This document shows positions 42,618 through 54,772 of a stretch of 64,000 nt of DNA, one piece after another (position 1 is the first letter of the stretch; each line of letters starts with the position of its first letter). The notes beneath the pieces were generated by a model. The model searched no databases. It had not been told where the DNA came from and worked only from the letters and a program-made list of their open reading frames with translations. The DNA is from Linum tenue (taxonomy: Eukaryota > Streptophyta > Magnoliopsida > Malpighiales > Linaceae), in the NCBI GenBank assembly GCA_946122785.1, contig CAMGYJ010000002.1:37080495-37144494 (forward strand), read 5' to 3'. A program made the position numbers and the translations under genes.

Positions 42618-44141
42618 TGTAGCCTCCCATTGGGGAAGCCTTGAGCTTGCTTGTAGGTAGCAGGAACAAAGATGGGAGACATGGCCGAATAGGCAACAAA
42701 ATCAGAATGGCAGGCAGGGGCTTTCCCTTTGGTAACTCGATCCGATCGGCGCAGGGGAGGAGGCTCATCATTATCATGATCAGAATGGTCCGAGGAAGTG
42801 GAGGACGAGAAGGAGCTGGAGACACTAGTGACGGAGGAGGTAGATCCGGACGACTCGGAGGAGGAACTGGTATGCGACAAGGTCAGGGGAGGATCATCAT
42901 GCCCAGGATCAGGAGTAGTGGATTGCGCTGAGAAGGAAGGGAGAGTAGCCAAAAAATCCCATTGAGAGCTGTCAACTGGTTGATCCGATGCATAGTAGAG
43001 AGAATGCTCAAAAAACACCACATGACAAGCGATGCGCAAACGGCGGTTTACTATGTAAAAAACAAGCATACCCCTTGTGTTTGTCACTGTAGCCGACAAA
43101 CACACACTTCGCAGCTTTGGGAGATAATTTGGTACGTTCTCGACGAGGAAGGAGAGAACATAGCAAGTACACTCAAAAACTCTAAGCCATGTATAATCAG
43201 GGAGACGGGAAAAAAGAACCTGGTAGGGGCTCCGTTGATCGAGAATCGGAGTGATCTAGCGATTAATTAAGTAAACAACAGTCTGAATTGCCTCTACCCA
43301 GAAGCTGGGTGGAACTCGAGAGTGGAACAGCAAGGCCCGAGTGAGTTCAAGAACGTGCCGGTTCTTGCGTTCTACCAACCCATTCTGCTGTGAGACACCG
43401 GGACAGGATTGCTGAGGAAGGATCCCCTGCTGTCTAAAAAGATTATGGAGTGGATGGGACACGAACTCACCCCCAGGATCCGATCGGAGTATTTTGACCA
43501 CCTTACCAAACTGCGTAGAGAACATCTGAATGAACTCATGAGCCACATCTATCAGTTCCGATTTTTTGTTTTAGAAAATAAACCCATGTGTACCGAGTGA
43601 CCTGATCAACAAAGAGAGAAAAATATCGAAACCCAAGACGAGAAGTGACGGGCGAGGGACCTCATAAGTCTGTATGGACTAGATCAAAAGGCTCCGAATA
43701 CACAGTGGAGCTAGTGCCAAATGAGCGATGAGAAATCTTTGCTTCCACACAGTGAACACAATCATGATCAGGAATAGTACGAACCGATCTTGAAAACCAA
43801 TTATTTTTAAAAATCTCAAACAACCGTGATTTATTTGGATGGCCTAACCGATAATGCCATAAATTCCAGCCTGAAAACCAAACTGAATAACAATTGTTTG
43901 GAACACAAAGAGAAGAATCCAAAGAATCCGCAGACAAGGAGCGTGCACAGCCAGTAGCTCGACTAGGCAACTCGAACATTCCACCACCTCGATCCAACTG
44001 CTGCCGAGAGAAGCTATCAAGCATATACACACACCCATTCCTACTCCCTCTCCCGATCTCCCTGCCCGTCCTTGTGTCCTGCACAGCGCAACTATGAGAA
44101 TCAAAGGTAATCATACACCCTTCATCGGCTAATTGACCCAC
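42548..44141 (-). pseudogene. Copia integrase with GAG-pre-integrase domain
   Basis: Pieces in order: WHYRLGHPNKSRLFEI...HCVEAKISHRSF (zinc-binding His/Cys region, 43662-44141); a TGA in place of the Trp of the DLWGPSP motif; a frameshift near 43560; the core ILRSDPGGEF (second Asp, about 43490) and QQNGLVERKNRHVLE (Glu), to 43256; then a spacer with a Ser/Thr-rich segment to 42548. Several breaks; not functional. Confidence 0.83.
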
Positions 44142-45415
44142 AGAAACAAGTTCGGGACCAATTTCGGAACATAAAAAGTATGGGGCAGCTCCAATTTACG
44201 AGTGCAAACTATCCCCACACCATCCACAGACATAGTAGAACCATCTGCGACTTGGAGAGAAACACCAGAACTAGGACGAACATGAGTAAATGAGGAATGA
44301 TCACTGGTCAAATGATTTACTGCAGCAGAATCAAGATGCCAAGATGATGGAGAGTGAGAGACCATACCCGTAGCGAAAGCAGGCGCAGCCATCCTGAAGG
44401 CCTCGAGGATGACATGGTGAATATCATCCTGCGAGACGGCGGAGGAACTAGGAGGATTAGAAGGCATGCTCGCAGCAGGAGGAGTATATGTGGTGGCATA
44501 TGCGCTGCCAACTGGAGCACGACCAGCCGTGATATTCCGGAACCCAGCAGCAGAAGGACTCGCCGTCGAGAGGGCAGGGCGAGACCCAGGGCCATTTTTG
44601 CGAGAGCGGCCACGACGAGCAAGAATGGGGCACTCCCCGAACACATGGCCCGAGGCCTTGCAATAGTTACACAGCACACGCTTCGAGCATCGATTCTGGA
44701 CATGATCGGGTTCTTTGCAAAAGTAACATATAATCTCACCAGTAGGAGTACGGCCGAACTGAGGTCGGCCAGAGTGCACCGCGAAAACAGCACCTGAATT
44801 AGAAGCATGGAGATCAAGTTTGGCTTGAATCCGGAAACGGATTTCCTCATGAACATCAAGCACCTCCTCAATAGTGGAAATATTCCGATGAAGCAAAGAG
44901 GACCTAATCCCTTCAAAAGCAGGATTGAGTTTCATAAAAAAATGCATAAGGCGCGAGGTAGCTCGATCCTTGAGGACATCAGCAGAGGCGGCATTCGGTA
45001 CCAAGGAGGCTGTCAAAAGGTCTTGTTCAATCCAGAGATTAAGTGCAGCTTGATAGTAGGAGCGAACATCCAAGTCTCCTTGCTGCAAAGAGGCAATCTC
45101 GACTTCTAGTTCAAACTTCCGAGACGCATTAGCTTGGGAGTGAACATCACGAAGATGTTTCCACATTGCAGAAGCCGTAGTGAAACCTCGCAGACTAAGA
45201 GCCATCGAAGGTTCAACCGACTTCAGAATACATGAGATAACCTGGGCGTTTTCAATCGCCCAATCAGTGCGAGTCTTTGCGGACGTAGATGCATCCAGTT
45301 CCGGCGAAGAACCATCGAGGATTGGCAGCAGGCGCTGCCCTTGTACAAACACTCAGAATTGTAGCTCCCATAAAGGGAAGTTATTCCCATTCAATCGAGC
45401 AGTGACTGCGTCCAT
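44129..45415 (-). pseudogene. Copia gag and protease
   Basis: Probable true start MDAVTARLNGNNFPLW at 45415; a TGA at 45356-45358 follows after 19 codons, and the frame is open from there to 44129 (407 codons from the next ATG). UBN2-type gag core (WAIENAQVISCILKSVEPSMAL..., WKHLRDVHSQ), two zinc-knuckle-like clusters (CYFCKEPDHVQNRC, CNYCKASGHVFGEC), then protease with WHLDSAAVNHLT (Gly of the usual DSGA replaced by Ala). A frameshift at about 44155 separates it from integrase. Confidence 0.86.
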
Positions 45416-45851
45416 TTTCAAGCTCTCCGTTGATAGACAACCACAAAGCAGGCAGCAACAATAAGGAGCGACAAGCTCCAAATAACAAGGGAATACTAAT
45501 GGGGAGCAGAGAGATCAATGCTGGGTAGTGATCCCACTAATGCAACACCAGCAGCGAAGAGAGACACAGGGAAACGGAAGGAACCAAGGACAGTCGGCAC
45601 TTACAATCACAACCAGAGAAGCGTCCCAACAAATCAAGGATGGGACGAATAATTACCAGGAAACCGAAAGGGAACGAGACAATACGCAGAAGAATTATGC
45701 AACCCAAACCAGGAACGGCTGATTACCAGGAAGCAAAACCACACGAACAAGAATAGCTGACCGCCATAAATAACACCCAAATAGTATGCCCTAGAACCGG
45801 CACGGCAGAAATCCAACAAGAGCAAGAATCCCACAAAGAAAAATTCATAGA

Positions 45852-45864
45852 GGCTCTGATACCA
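45852..45864 (-). other. Copia primer binding site (initiator tRNA-Met)
   Basis: TGGTATCAGAGCC on the minus strand, directly inside the 5' LTR. Confidence 0.88.
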
Positions 45865-46122
45865 TGTCAATCGTATCAATCTTAAGATATAATCAACACA
45901 AAACACCAAGATTACGTGGTTTCCCCAACGATGTTGATCGTTGAGACTAGTCCACGGGAGAAGGTAGTGATCTCTTATTCACGTTCACCAAAAGCATACA
46001 ATGGCCGAAACCCCTCTATTAACATATATACACAGCTGCTGCCCAAGCCCTAACCCACGTCAGAAAGAAAAATATTTACATGGCTAATTACAAAAAGGTA
46101 CTTAAACCTTTAACTTCTAACA
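45865..46122 (-). repeat. 5' LTR of the copia element
   Basis: 258 bp; differs from the other LTR at cagaaca/caaaaca, ctatcaa/ctattaa and aaaggaaa/aaagaaaa. Confidence 0.9.
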
Positions 46123-46335
46123 GACATTGCCATACGTGACATAATATTAATTTTAACCTTGTTGTGTGCATTGAAGACATTTTTTTTCTTCTTCTAGTTT
46201 CCGTTCAGAACAAAACTTGCAAAAAAATCATGTATGGTGTTCATGTTAGTAAATGTTGTTTCAATATTTGCAAGGTAACCGGTAGCAACAAATATCACTA
46301 AGTATTGAGTTTTTATTTATATTCAGCTTAGTTAC

Positions 46336-46338
<3 letters not shown>

Positions 46339-46391
<53 letters not shown>
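46339..46391. repeat. (AT)n microsatellite
   Basis: About 26 uninterrupted AT units in AT-rich DNA. The rest of 46123-46939 shows no gene. Confidence 0.95.
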
Positions 46392-46395
<4 letters not shown>

Positions 46396-46939
46396 TGAAG
46401 TAAGTTTACTGTTACATAAAAACTTACTTTTTAATACCAAATTTAATAAAATCACAACTTAATCACTATAATGTACATTTTGATATCTCAAATTTGATTT
46501 TAATGTAAATTCATTGAACAATTATATTTTGGTATCTACATTTTATAAGATTTTAGTACGTACAATTTTTTAAATTTACAATTTGGTCCAATCTAGCATG
46601 GATATCCATACCCAACTCATACACATTTTGATTATGGAAGTAAATATTCATACCCTACCCAAACCCTTCTACAAACTTCCAAACCCACATATACGTCACT
46701 CATACCCTACCCATAATCAATGGGTCACTTGGGTTTAGGTATATATAATTTACTAGCCAAAATTTTCAAAATTTTCAAAATTGGATGTTCACCGCTATAT
46801 ATCTATTCTCAGTCAAGGTCATATTATCAAGTCAATATTACTAACAAACTTGCTAAAAAAATTTAGGTTTAGACGACTAAAAATACTAACAAAACACCAT
46901 AACGGGTAACATAATACATGCCAATAGGCTATCTCCACC

Positions 46940-46969
46940 CCGCGACAAGGCGCGGCATCACCACCTAAT
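46940..46969 (+). other. Helitron-like 3' terminus
   Basis: CCGCG (46940-46944) and CGCGG (46951-46955) form a short stem, followed nine bases later by CTAA (46965-46968) and a T. A GC hairpin about 10 bases before CTRR, then T, is the usual Helitron end. The matching 5' end was not located. Confidence 0.4.
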
Positions 46970-47006
46970 TATTATATTATATAAAGCCAAAGCAATGTTA
47001 CTGTTG

Positions 47007-47508
47007 CTAAGCTTCTTCTTTTTTTTTTAGTTGTCTATACCTTTTGATGCGCCCGCTCCTTAGATTCTCTACTTTCAATGTCTATGTTTTCCATTTCTAA
47101 TATTTTGCACCACATAATCCATAATTGTAAATTTTTGGCACGAGAAATTTGGCTTGGCACGCCTATTATACAGAATGTTTCTCAATTTGAGAATTGTTAA
47201 ATTTTGATAATGATGATTTAATATTATTTTTATTAGGATTGACAAAATTATCTCAGTTTGCCTAAGCTTTTTTTTAAGTTGTTTATGCCTTTTGATGCGC
47301 CCGCTCCTTAGATTCTCTACTTTCAATGTCTATGTTTTCCATTTCTAATATTTTGCATCACATAATCCATAATTGTAAATGTTTGGCATGAGAAATTTGG
47401 CTTGGCACGCCTATTATACAGAATGTTTCTCAATTTGAGAATTGTTAAATTTTGATAATGATGATTTAATATTATTTTTATTAGGATTGACAAAATTATC
47501 TCAGTTTG
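47007..47508. repeat. Tandem duplication, ~248-255 bp
   Basis: Copies at about 47007-47260 and 47261-47508 (for example cttttgatgcgcccgctcc at 47041 and 47289), nearly identical except for T-run length. Confidence 0.88.
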
Positions 47509-48051
47509 CATATATATGTCCGAATCCGACTTAATTGGGTAGGGTAAAACTCGAACCCGAAAGATTTTTCATGTGTATGGGTAAAAGTCAAGTGCGGATA
47601 TTGCGGGAATGGGTGGACATGGTTTTCTCACTATCCAGCCCAAATCGCCCGATTACACACATGCATATACATTTTGTCAAGAAATGATCATTATTTTTCT
47701 CAACAAAATTTGATATACATATATAATGTTTTCATGAAATTGTGTTGTCTTAACTATTTTTAGTCACTTTATTAATTTATTTTCGTTCCTTTTCATTTAT
47801 GTAATGATACTAATCATGTGAATGTTAACATGTTGGTTAGAGTTATAAAGAGAAATTATTAGTCATAGATAATCGTGGATACCTGAAACATCGGATATGG
47901 GCATTATTTTAATTTTTTACACAATTCTTGGGTGAGTATGGTATGAGTAAAACACGAAGTATTTGGGTAGGATAATGAATATGCACTATCCGACTCGACC
48001 TGATCCGTTGTCTTCGCTAATTTTTATGAATTTTTTTCATTTTATTCATTT
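47509..48051. other. AT-rich body of unit 1
   Basis: No gene. Scattered ttgggtaggg and acccgaa-type words, of the kind seen in short degenerate MITEs; no terminal repeats could be paired. Confidence 0.4.
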
Positions 48052-49908
48052 TTTTTTTCGTTGAATCAATTTCCCTTTTTTATTCCGAGTAACCAAAACA
48101 ACGAAGTGGGGGAGTAAAAAGCCCCATGTTCACCAACTACCTGCCAAAACTCTAATTACATATCAGGCTACTATTCACTATAATCAACTAAATGTAACCC
48201 AATCTCACTAAAGCGTCCCTGGCCCCCCTATCCCCATAAGTGAGAAACACCAGTTCCTGTTTGATTAGGTCAGCAACCTGCCTTGGCGACCGGGCAGCAG
48301 CTCCAAAAACCACTCCACACCTCTCCTTCCAAACAAACGCAATCACTAGGCACCATAGAAGAGCCTGCCACTCCCCAAGCGGAGCACGCCCAGCCTGGGA
48401 ATGCGAGTGAATCATCGCATTCCAGTCTGGAAACTGCAACAGATGACATCCTAATCCTGCATCCAATTCAGTAGCAAAAACACATTGGGTAAAAAGATGG
48501 TCCCTGCTTTCCATTCCCTGTCTGCAAAGTGGACACTCAGCTGTGCTGGTCTTTCCCCATTTCAGTAACTTGTCACGGGTGACAATTGCATTCTTCAAGA
48601 CTAACCAGACAAGCAAGCAGAAACGAGGAGGACAGATACTACCCCATACCAACTTATGCCAATCCACTCTAGGAGCTTTCCTTCTTAAAGTTTCCCAAAC
48701 CCTACGGATAGAATATGAGTTCATCTCGTTCGAATCCCAGTATACTCTATCCTGCTGCACACAGATCCATGGGCGAAACACTTCCCTAAGTTTGAGAATT
48801 TTACGAAATGCCCAGGAACTACTATACTGAACCCTTAGTCCCCAGAAATCACAATTCCTGCATTTATATTCTTTTAACCATGCCACCCATAATGCCCCTG
48901 AATTCATCAAAAATAGCCAGATCATTCTACCTGTACAGGCCTGATTCCAAGCAAGGAGGTCTTTTACCCCAAGACCTCCCTCCCGTTTAGGGAGAGCAAC
49001 CTGATCCCACCCCACTTTTGCCTTACCTCCATCCTGCCCATGCCAGAGGAATTGAGAACAAATGCTCTGTATTTTCTTGACAGCTTGCTTTGGGAGAACA
49101 AACATTTGCATCCAGAATTGTACCATCCCCAGTATGACAGAGGTTAGGAGCTGTAACCTCCCTGCATATGTGAGTTTTCTTGCTCTCCAAGACCTGATAC
49201 GCTTAGTAATCTTTTCTACCAAACAATCAATTTCCACAGTGGAGAGTTTACCAGAGAGAAGAGGCAGACCTAGGTAACGGACAGGGAGCTTACCTTCTTG
49301 GAAACCAGAGAGAGATAAAGCATTCTGCTTGTAGAGAACTGAGTCACCACCAAAATAAACCTCACATTTTGCTGGATTACTGTTAAGACCAGACAGATGG
49401 TAGAAACTTTGAAGAACCTTCTTGACCTGCATAATGGCCTGAGCTGAACCCTTTGTAAAGATAAGTAAATCATCTGCAAAGCAGAGATGGGTTAACCCCA
49501 CTCTCTTACATTGCGGATGAAATGGAATAAGCCCTGACTGCCCAGCTTCTGATAACATTGTTGTCAAACCCTCCATTGCAATGGTGAATAGGTAGGGTGA
49601 TAATGGATCACCCTGCCTTACCCCTTTTCTGGCTCTGAAGAATCCAAACAAGCTACCATTTATATTAATGCTATAATGAGCAGTCTGAAGACAACTTCTA
49701 ATCCACTTTAAGAAGGTAGGAGGAAACCCCATACTTTTCATCATAAAAAATAGATACTTCCAACTCACTGAGTCGAAGGCTTTCATAATATCCACTTTAA
49801 TTGCACACCTAGAGGACAGGAAACTCCTCTGGTACCCACTCACCAACTCCTGTGCCATCAGTATGTTGTCCATAATACTCCTGCCTTTTATAAACGCAGA
49901 CTGAGGGC
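48052..49908 (-). mobile_element. 5'-truncated LINE on the minus strand
   Basis: Flanked by cattttattcattt at 48038-48051 and 49909-49922. A T-rich run at 48050-48058 is the A tail in inverted view. The element starts inside RT at GPQSAFIKGRS, so the endonuclease and ORF1 are missing, as in typical aborted LINE insertions. Confidence 0.87.
48188..49906 (-). pseudogene. LINE ORF2 C-terminal part (RT and zf-RVT)
   Basis: Open frame with no stop from the truncation point (GPQSAFIKGRSIMDNIL) to 48188. RT blocks CAIKVDIMKAFDSVSW, VRQGDPLSPYLF and catalytic FADDLLIFTKG are present, then zf-RVT (VWETLRRKAPRVDWHKLVWG..., CPLCRQGMESRDHLFTQC). Related to LINE F but clearly another family member. It lacks a promoter and the endonuclease, so it is a dead fragment despite the open frame. 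Confidence 0.88.
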
Positions 49909-49969
49909 CATTTTATTCATTTGATAGAAATTAGGGATGACATAAATTAGCGACGATCCAACACGATAC

Positions 49970-50165
49970 ATTATTTTTGTAAATACGTCATGAAAACCAC
50001 TGTAATAATTTTAGATTCTACTCATTAAAACAAAAGTACACAACCTCAGGTCCGCTGACCGCTGCAGAGTACGGTCTACTCATTATTTTTGTAAATACGT
50101 CATGAAAACCACTGGAATAATTTTAGATTCTACTCATTAAAACAAAAGTACACAACCTCAGGCCG
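49970..50165. repeat. Tandem duplication, ~112 bp
   Basis: tttttgtaaatacgtcatga through acaaaagtacacaacctcag occurs twice, offset by about 112 bases, with one clear substitution (actgtaa/actggaa). A third, diverged copy lies near 51225-51310. Confidence 0.85.
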
Positions 50166-50176
50166 CACCTATCTAG

Positions 50177-51360
50177 TTATATATAAACATAAATCAAATT
50201 TACTGTTGCCTAAACCCTTTGCTATCATGCACAATAATTTTATGTTCATCTCTACTATGCTAACATGCTCGAGCTTAATTGGATTTTTCTCTTTCGATGT
50301 TTTGTTTCCCTTTTTTTAGTATTTTGCATCTTCCACCTATTTCCAAAACGTTTCTCAAATTGTGAGTTAAGAACTCCTGATCATCCTGTACCATGATTTT
50401 TATCAATCCCTTTCCAATTTGTTCATTTAATGGAAATTGGGAATGACAAGATTACCCTTCCATGCGTCCCCAAATGAATTCGAATCATTTTTTTTTAATT
50501 TAACCAATATGATTTTTTTTTTCAAAAAAAAAGTAATATTTTTTTTAGCGATTTGGATATTTTAAGTATTCTCTCCGAAATCAACCGACTTACACTAATA
50601 CAAGTATGCTTTAGATTCCCTCACTTCGCCATTTAAAGCACTCATATCTCTAAACTTATTTTATATATTACACTTCAATTCTTGCTCATTTCTTTTCATT
50701 TATCCAAAAATAAAACTTGATACTCACCTAAGTATTCACTTTTATGTTGCCTCAATTCAAATTTTATTGTGTTATGGTTAGTCTATATATAGGTCCCAAC
50801 ATCTAAACAATCTAATTTCTTTTTTTATAATGGTTTGGCTTTGTTTTCGCAACACTGAAGTTTTTAGGTGCATGCTATGCACTCGCCTCATAATCGTCAT
50901 TCGGAGTAGGTGATTCATGTCAAAATGATGTCAACCATCACTTGTGATATGATGGAATGACACATAAATTGACAAAAAAAGATCATTCAAGAGTTACTTT
51001 GGTTTGAAGGATTTAGGGTTTACAATTTAGAGTTTAGCTAAAATTCAAGGTTTAGGACTTAAGGTAATATATGGATTAGTTGTGATCATATGCAATATGG
51101 TCGTATTACTGCATTACAATATAGCTACAAATTAAAATTCATAATCCTATAAAAAATTTATGTCTCAAACCTATTTTGAGAGTTAGAATGCATAGTACGT
51201 ACTTATTTTTTTGTTATGAATGCACCGTAAAAAAATCACTATAATAAATTTAGGTTCACGCATTAAAACAAAATTACAAACCCAAACTATTAACCAACAC
51301 AGAAAAAATCAACCTCAGACCGTTACAGAACTCGACCGCCACCTATATATAGTGTTAATT
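50177..51360 (+). mobile_element. Helitron-like unit 2
   Basis: Begins with tatatataaacataaatc then tttactgttgcctaa immediately after the end of unit 1, and ends near gaccgccacctatatatag. Head-to-tail with unit 1 and with another start-like sequence at about 51360-51400. No ORF. Confidence 0.35.
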
Positions 51361-53400
51361 ATAAGTTAGATAAAAATCACACATTGTTGCTTGTTCCTCA
51401 AGTTGTTTACAATGTCAAGAAGATCTTGTGTTCAATACACAACCACAACAAAAATTAAGTACTACATTTTTTGGTTTAAAGTGGTGCCAAAGACCTGCCT
51501 TGCCCTCAAGTAGCTCTGTCATTGCTTGAAGCTGTGTCAATTGCTAGCTTGGTATGTATAGTTGGAAATGAAATATGTAGTGAATTATAACAGGCAGATT
51601 GTGTGGAAACCTCCGGATGAATTATAACAGGCAAATTCAAACTAATGGATCAGTTCATTCTTCTTGAGGAAAAGCTGCTGCTGGGGGACTTATGTGTGAT
51701 CACCTAAGAAAATGCAACAAGGCCTTTACGTGCAATATTGGAATTTTCTCTATAACTTCGGCTAAATTGAAAGGAGCCATTGAGGGCTTAAGCTAGACTC
51801 GAAAACTGCAATTGCGATCATTAAGAATTGCAAGTTTTGTAACAATGATGACCACATACATGGGTTACTAGCAACAACATTTAGGTATCCTTTGAGCCTT
51901 GATTGGGAGTCAAAATTTGCGGTTGACTACCTTGCAAATATGGTTCATGGTTCTCATTTTGGCACACATCTCCTCATCGTCATCGATATGTGTGACTTGG
52001 GACTTAGATATTGTTGTATTATGATGTTAAGAGAATCTCTTAAGAAAGAAAATTTGCATATATGCATTAGACCTTTAAGCGTTAATGTTTTTAAAAAAGA
52101 AATAAAATATGTATTATAATACTTCTATGGTATTCAAGGTAAATATTAGGTTATCGCATATTTTTAGTAAGAAAATGCTATCTAAGTCTTTAATTAATCA
52201 GAGTTTGAAGTATGATACTATAAAGTAAACCCTAATGAGTAAAACCTTGATCCTAATACTCAAAATCCTGTAGTTCTAAGATCAGTTAATTAGAAATAAT
52301 AATTCGTTCTGTTTCATCAAAATACATTTACCAAAATAGATGCGTCATTTTAGAGTTATGATTTAGCGTTTAGAAAACCAGAACATATAATTTACTCATT
52401 AAGAATTAAAGTATAATAATATCATTTTTAAATATAATATTCCTGCCTGCTTCCCTGGCGTGGCAAGCAACCACCATTTCCATTAAATTCCTGCTTTCAC
52501 TGAAAAAGGTTTGGTGTTGATGGATTCTCCAATCATGCATAGTCCAGATGTGGGGAGGCAAGTGTAGGAGCAGAGCAGGGGAGGAAGAGGAAAATAATGT
52601 TAGTCATTCCATTGTCATTCTCGTGGGACAATCTCCTGAACGAATAAAAGAAAAATGAAAGCCCAATCACTTAAAGTTGTAGAAAATTTGGTTGGGTATA
52701 ATCATGCTTGAGTGCTGGTTACGAAAAATAACCAAGGTGATAAACTATGTAGCAAGATTACTAGTCACTAAATTGTGTTTCAGTACTCTGTTTCCAACAG
52801 AATCACAGGTAACAAGGATGTAAGTAATTACATTCGAACTCATTCAATGTCAATCCTTATGATTAATCTTGGGTTCATATTTTTTGGACATTTGTTGGAT
52901 TTGGGCAAACAGTTTATCAGAGGTTTTTATTGTATCATGTGTAATTCATATTGAATTATATGGAGGGCGGATGCCTCTTTTGGATAAATATGAGAGTAAG
53001 AGACCATGAGACTCTATGCATGCTTGTTTCCTTCTTCATATGAAGCAAAAGGTAGTTGGAAGACGAAGGAGGAAAAAAAAACTTTTTCACGCAACATAAA
53101 AATGGTTTGAGCATTTCAAGTGAATAATTTTGTCATTGTTTTGCTTTAGCGGCATGTGCCACTGTTACGTACGTGCTTAGTGCGCGGCTACCAGAGTTGC
53201 GCATATTTTGAAAAGGAGAAGCATGCATCCACCAAAACAATATCATCACAACTCTCCTCTTCCCCTTTAACCTCACTGCCAAATTTTGTTCTCGTCAGTG
53301 GATGTCATGCTCAAACTTAATAACAATTCATTTCATTGATATCCCAATTCAGTAATTCTATATAATTTTCTTTTCCTACACAATATTTTGTATGGATTAA
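51361..53400. other. Intergenic DNA, nothing recognised
   Basis: AT-rich with short unrelated ORFs (for example 51892-52119) that show no domain or codon pattern I recognise. No RNA gene seen. Confidence 0.45.
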
Positions 53401-54480
53401 TCAAAAATTGCAGTTGAATTCAAACCTCGACCAAAGACACCGCAGAGCTTGTAACGACATCGTTTCAACCAAAAGCAAGCGGTGAGCTAGGAAGTGAACG
53501 GTGTCGTTCTACTTAGTGTCCATTTGGGTTTGAATAATTATTGTACATTACATGTGTCTTTTCTTATTGGTAGTTAGTGCTTAGTAAGTTTACCACCGTT
53601 GTAATTAAACTTAGCTACTTAGCTTGTACAAAGAGCCCGTTTATATTCACAATATATATATATACAGTATTCATGGCTTTTGAGCCTCTTTGCGGGTTTC
53701 ACCTCCATTTATGGTCCCTATACAAACTACTTATGATATCATATTATGTTCAGGCGATTAGGGTTTCTCTTTGTGGGAAGATCTGAGGCAATGATTTGGT
53801 CAAGTAGACAACATCAGAATCTGTGGCTTATAGGCCGCTTTGTGATGATACTTTATTTATAATGTTTATCACTTACATATTTGATCCATTTTTCCCTTTT
53901 ATCGATGCTCCTTTAGTGGGTTTTGATTATATTTCATATGGAATTCATAACTATTTGAATAATTAGCTTATGATATACCTTGAGTGTGTTTTTGCAATAT
54001 TATCTTTTTTGTATTGTTTTGTGCTTTTCGAGGTTATAAACCACTAAAGATGAATATGGATAACCAAGGGACATAATGCATATGAAGGGGACAAGAATAC
54101 AAGCTCATGGGCGCAAATATATATGGATTTGGAGATCAGACGCTCACTTTATGGCTAAAACAAGCAAATATGATAGTGCAGCAGACCCAACTTTGACCGA
54201 GGTCCAACTGAGCTACACAAGTCAGACAGCCCCAACCGTCGTGACCAAATTTTGAGAAGAGGATGCTTGTGAGCCAAGCAACCAATTCCAATTGAAAAAG
54301 GGCCAATTGCCGCCACAGGACGACGACTGTTTTAGTGTGTGATTGTGAATTACTTCCCACTCTCCAGTACTCGTACTGGCATCCTTCACCTCCTCACTGG
54401 GAGCAACCATCACAGGACGACGACCAGTCGTGAGTTCCATATAGGAACCATACTACTATCATTTCACTCCCCCTTCACTC
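53401..54480. other. Intergenic DNA, possible old LTR remnants
   Basis: Words such as aacgacatcgtttc and aacggtgtcgtt (53452-53510) and a TATA-rich tract (53655-53668) recall eroded LTRs, but no boundaries, primer site or pair were found. Confidence 0.3.
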
Positions 54481-54667
54481 TAGACTTATGTTTCTTTTCT
54501 CTTTTTGGTGTGTGATTGTGAATTACTTAGTTTGTTTTTCTTTTATTGTGATGTTTGAATATGTGTTTGTGTGTTTGTTCCGTGAGATCTCCCTCGAAAC
54601 TGGTTCAAATTCAGTCCGACTTTCACTTGCCAATGATTTGATAACTTCATTTCACCCTTATTCTTGC

Positions 54668-54702
54668 TCCATTGGGGACAATGACGTGTTTAAGTGTGGG
54701 GG
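54668..54702 (+). promoter_or_regulatory. PPT-like motif (relic E)
   Basis: ctccattggggacaatgacg and tgtttaagtgtgggggt; same motif as in A, B and C, with substitutions. Confidence 0.65.
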
Positions 54703-54772
54703 TGTTGAATATGTATGTGATGGTGAGTAAATGCAAATATGATGAATGGCTTTTACTTTGAATGCTTTGAAG

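Larger units (their letters stand above)
40876..46122 (-). mobile_element. Ty1/copia retrotransposon, degenerate
   Basis: 5247 bp on the minus strand. Two 258-bp LTRs (TGTCAATCG...CTAACA on the plus strand) differ at three sites. The primer site TGGTATCAGAGCC lies inside the right-hand LTR and a polypurine tract inside the left. Domain order gag, protease, integrase, RT, RNase H is that of copia. Flanks do not form a 5-bp duplication (tacca on the left, gacat on the right). Confidence 0.9.
46970..50176 (+). mobile_element. Helitron-like unit 1, carrying a LINE fragment
   Basis: Starts ttatattatataaagccaaa then ttactgttgctaa, and ends with an acctatctag block at 50167-50176 followed by T. Both ends and parts of the body (atattttgca, gtttctcaatttgag, ggattgacaaaatta) match unit 2 (50177-51360). 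It contains a 248-bp tandem duplication and, at 48052-49908, an inserted LINE. No coding capacity of its own. The Helitron label rests on the CTAG-T end and on tandem arrangement. Confidence 0.4.

Noticed and set aside
46540..46760. Repeated ccataccc/accctaccca words as a telomere-like tract
   Set aside because: Words are irregular and interrupted; they look like a degenerate short repeat rather than the plant telomere repeat TTTAGGG.
51892..52119. 75-codon ORF in AT-rich DNA
   Set aside because: No domain, codon bias or context supporting a gene.
53577..53786. 69-codon hydrophobic ORF
   Set aside because: Hydrophobic character follows from T-rich DNA with a TA repeat; no support as a gene.
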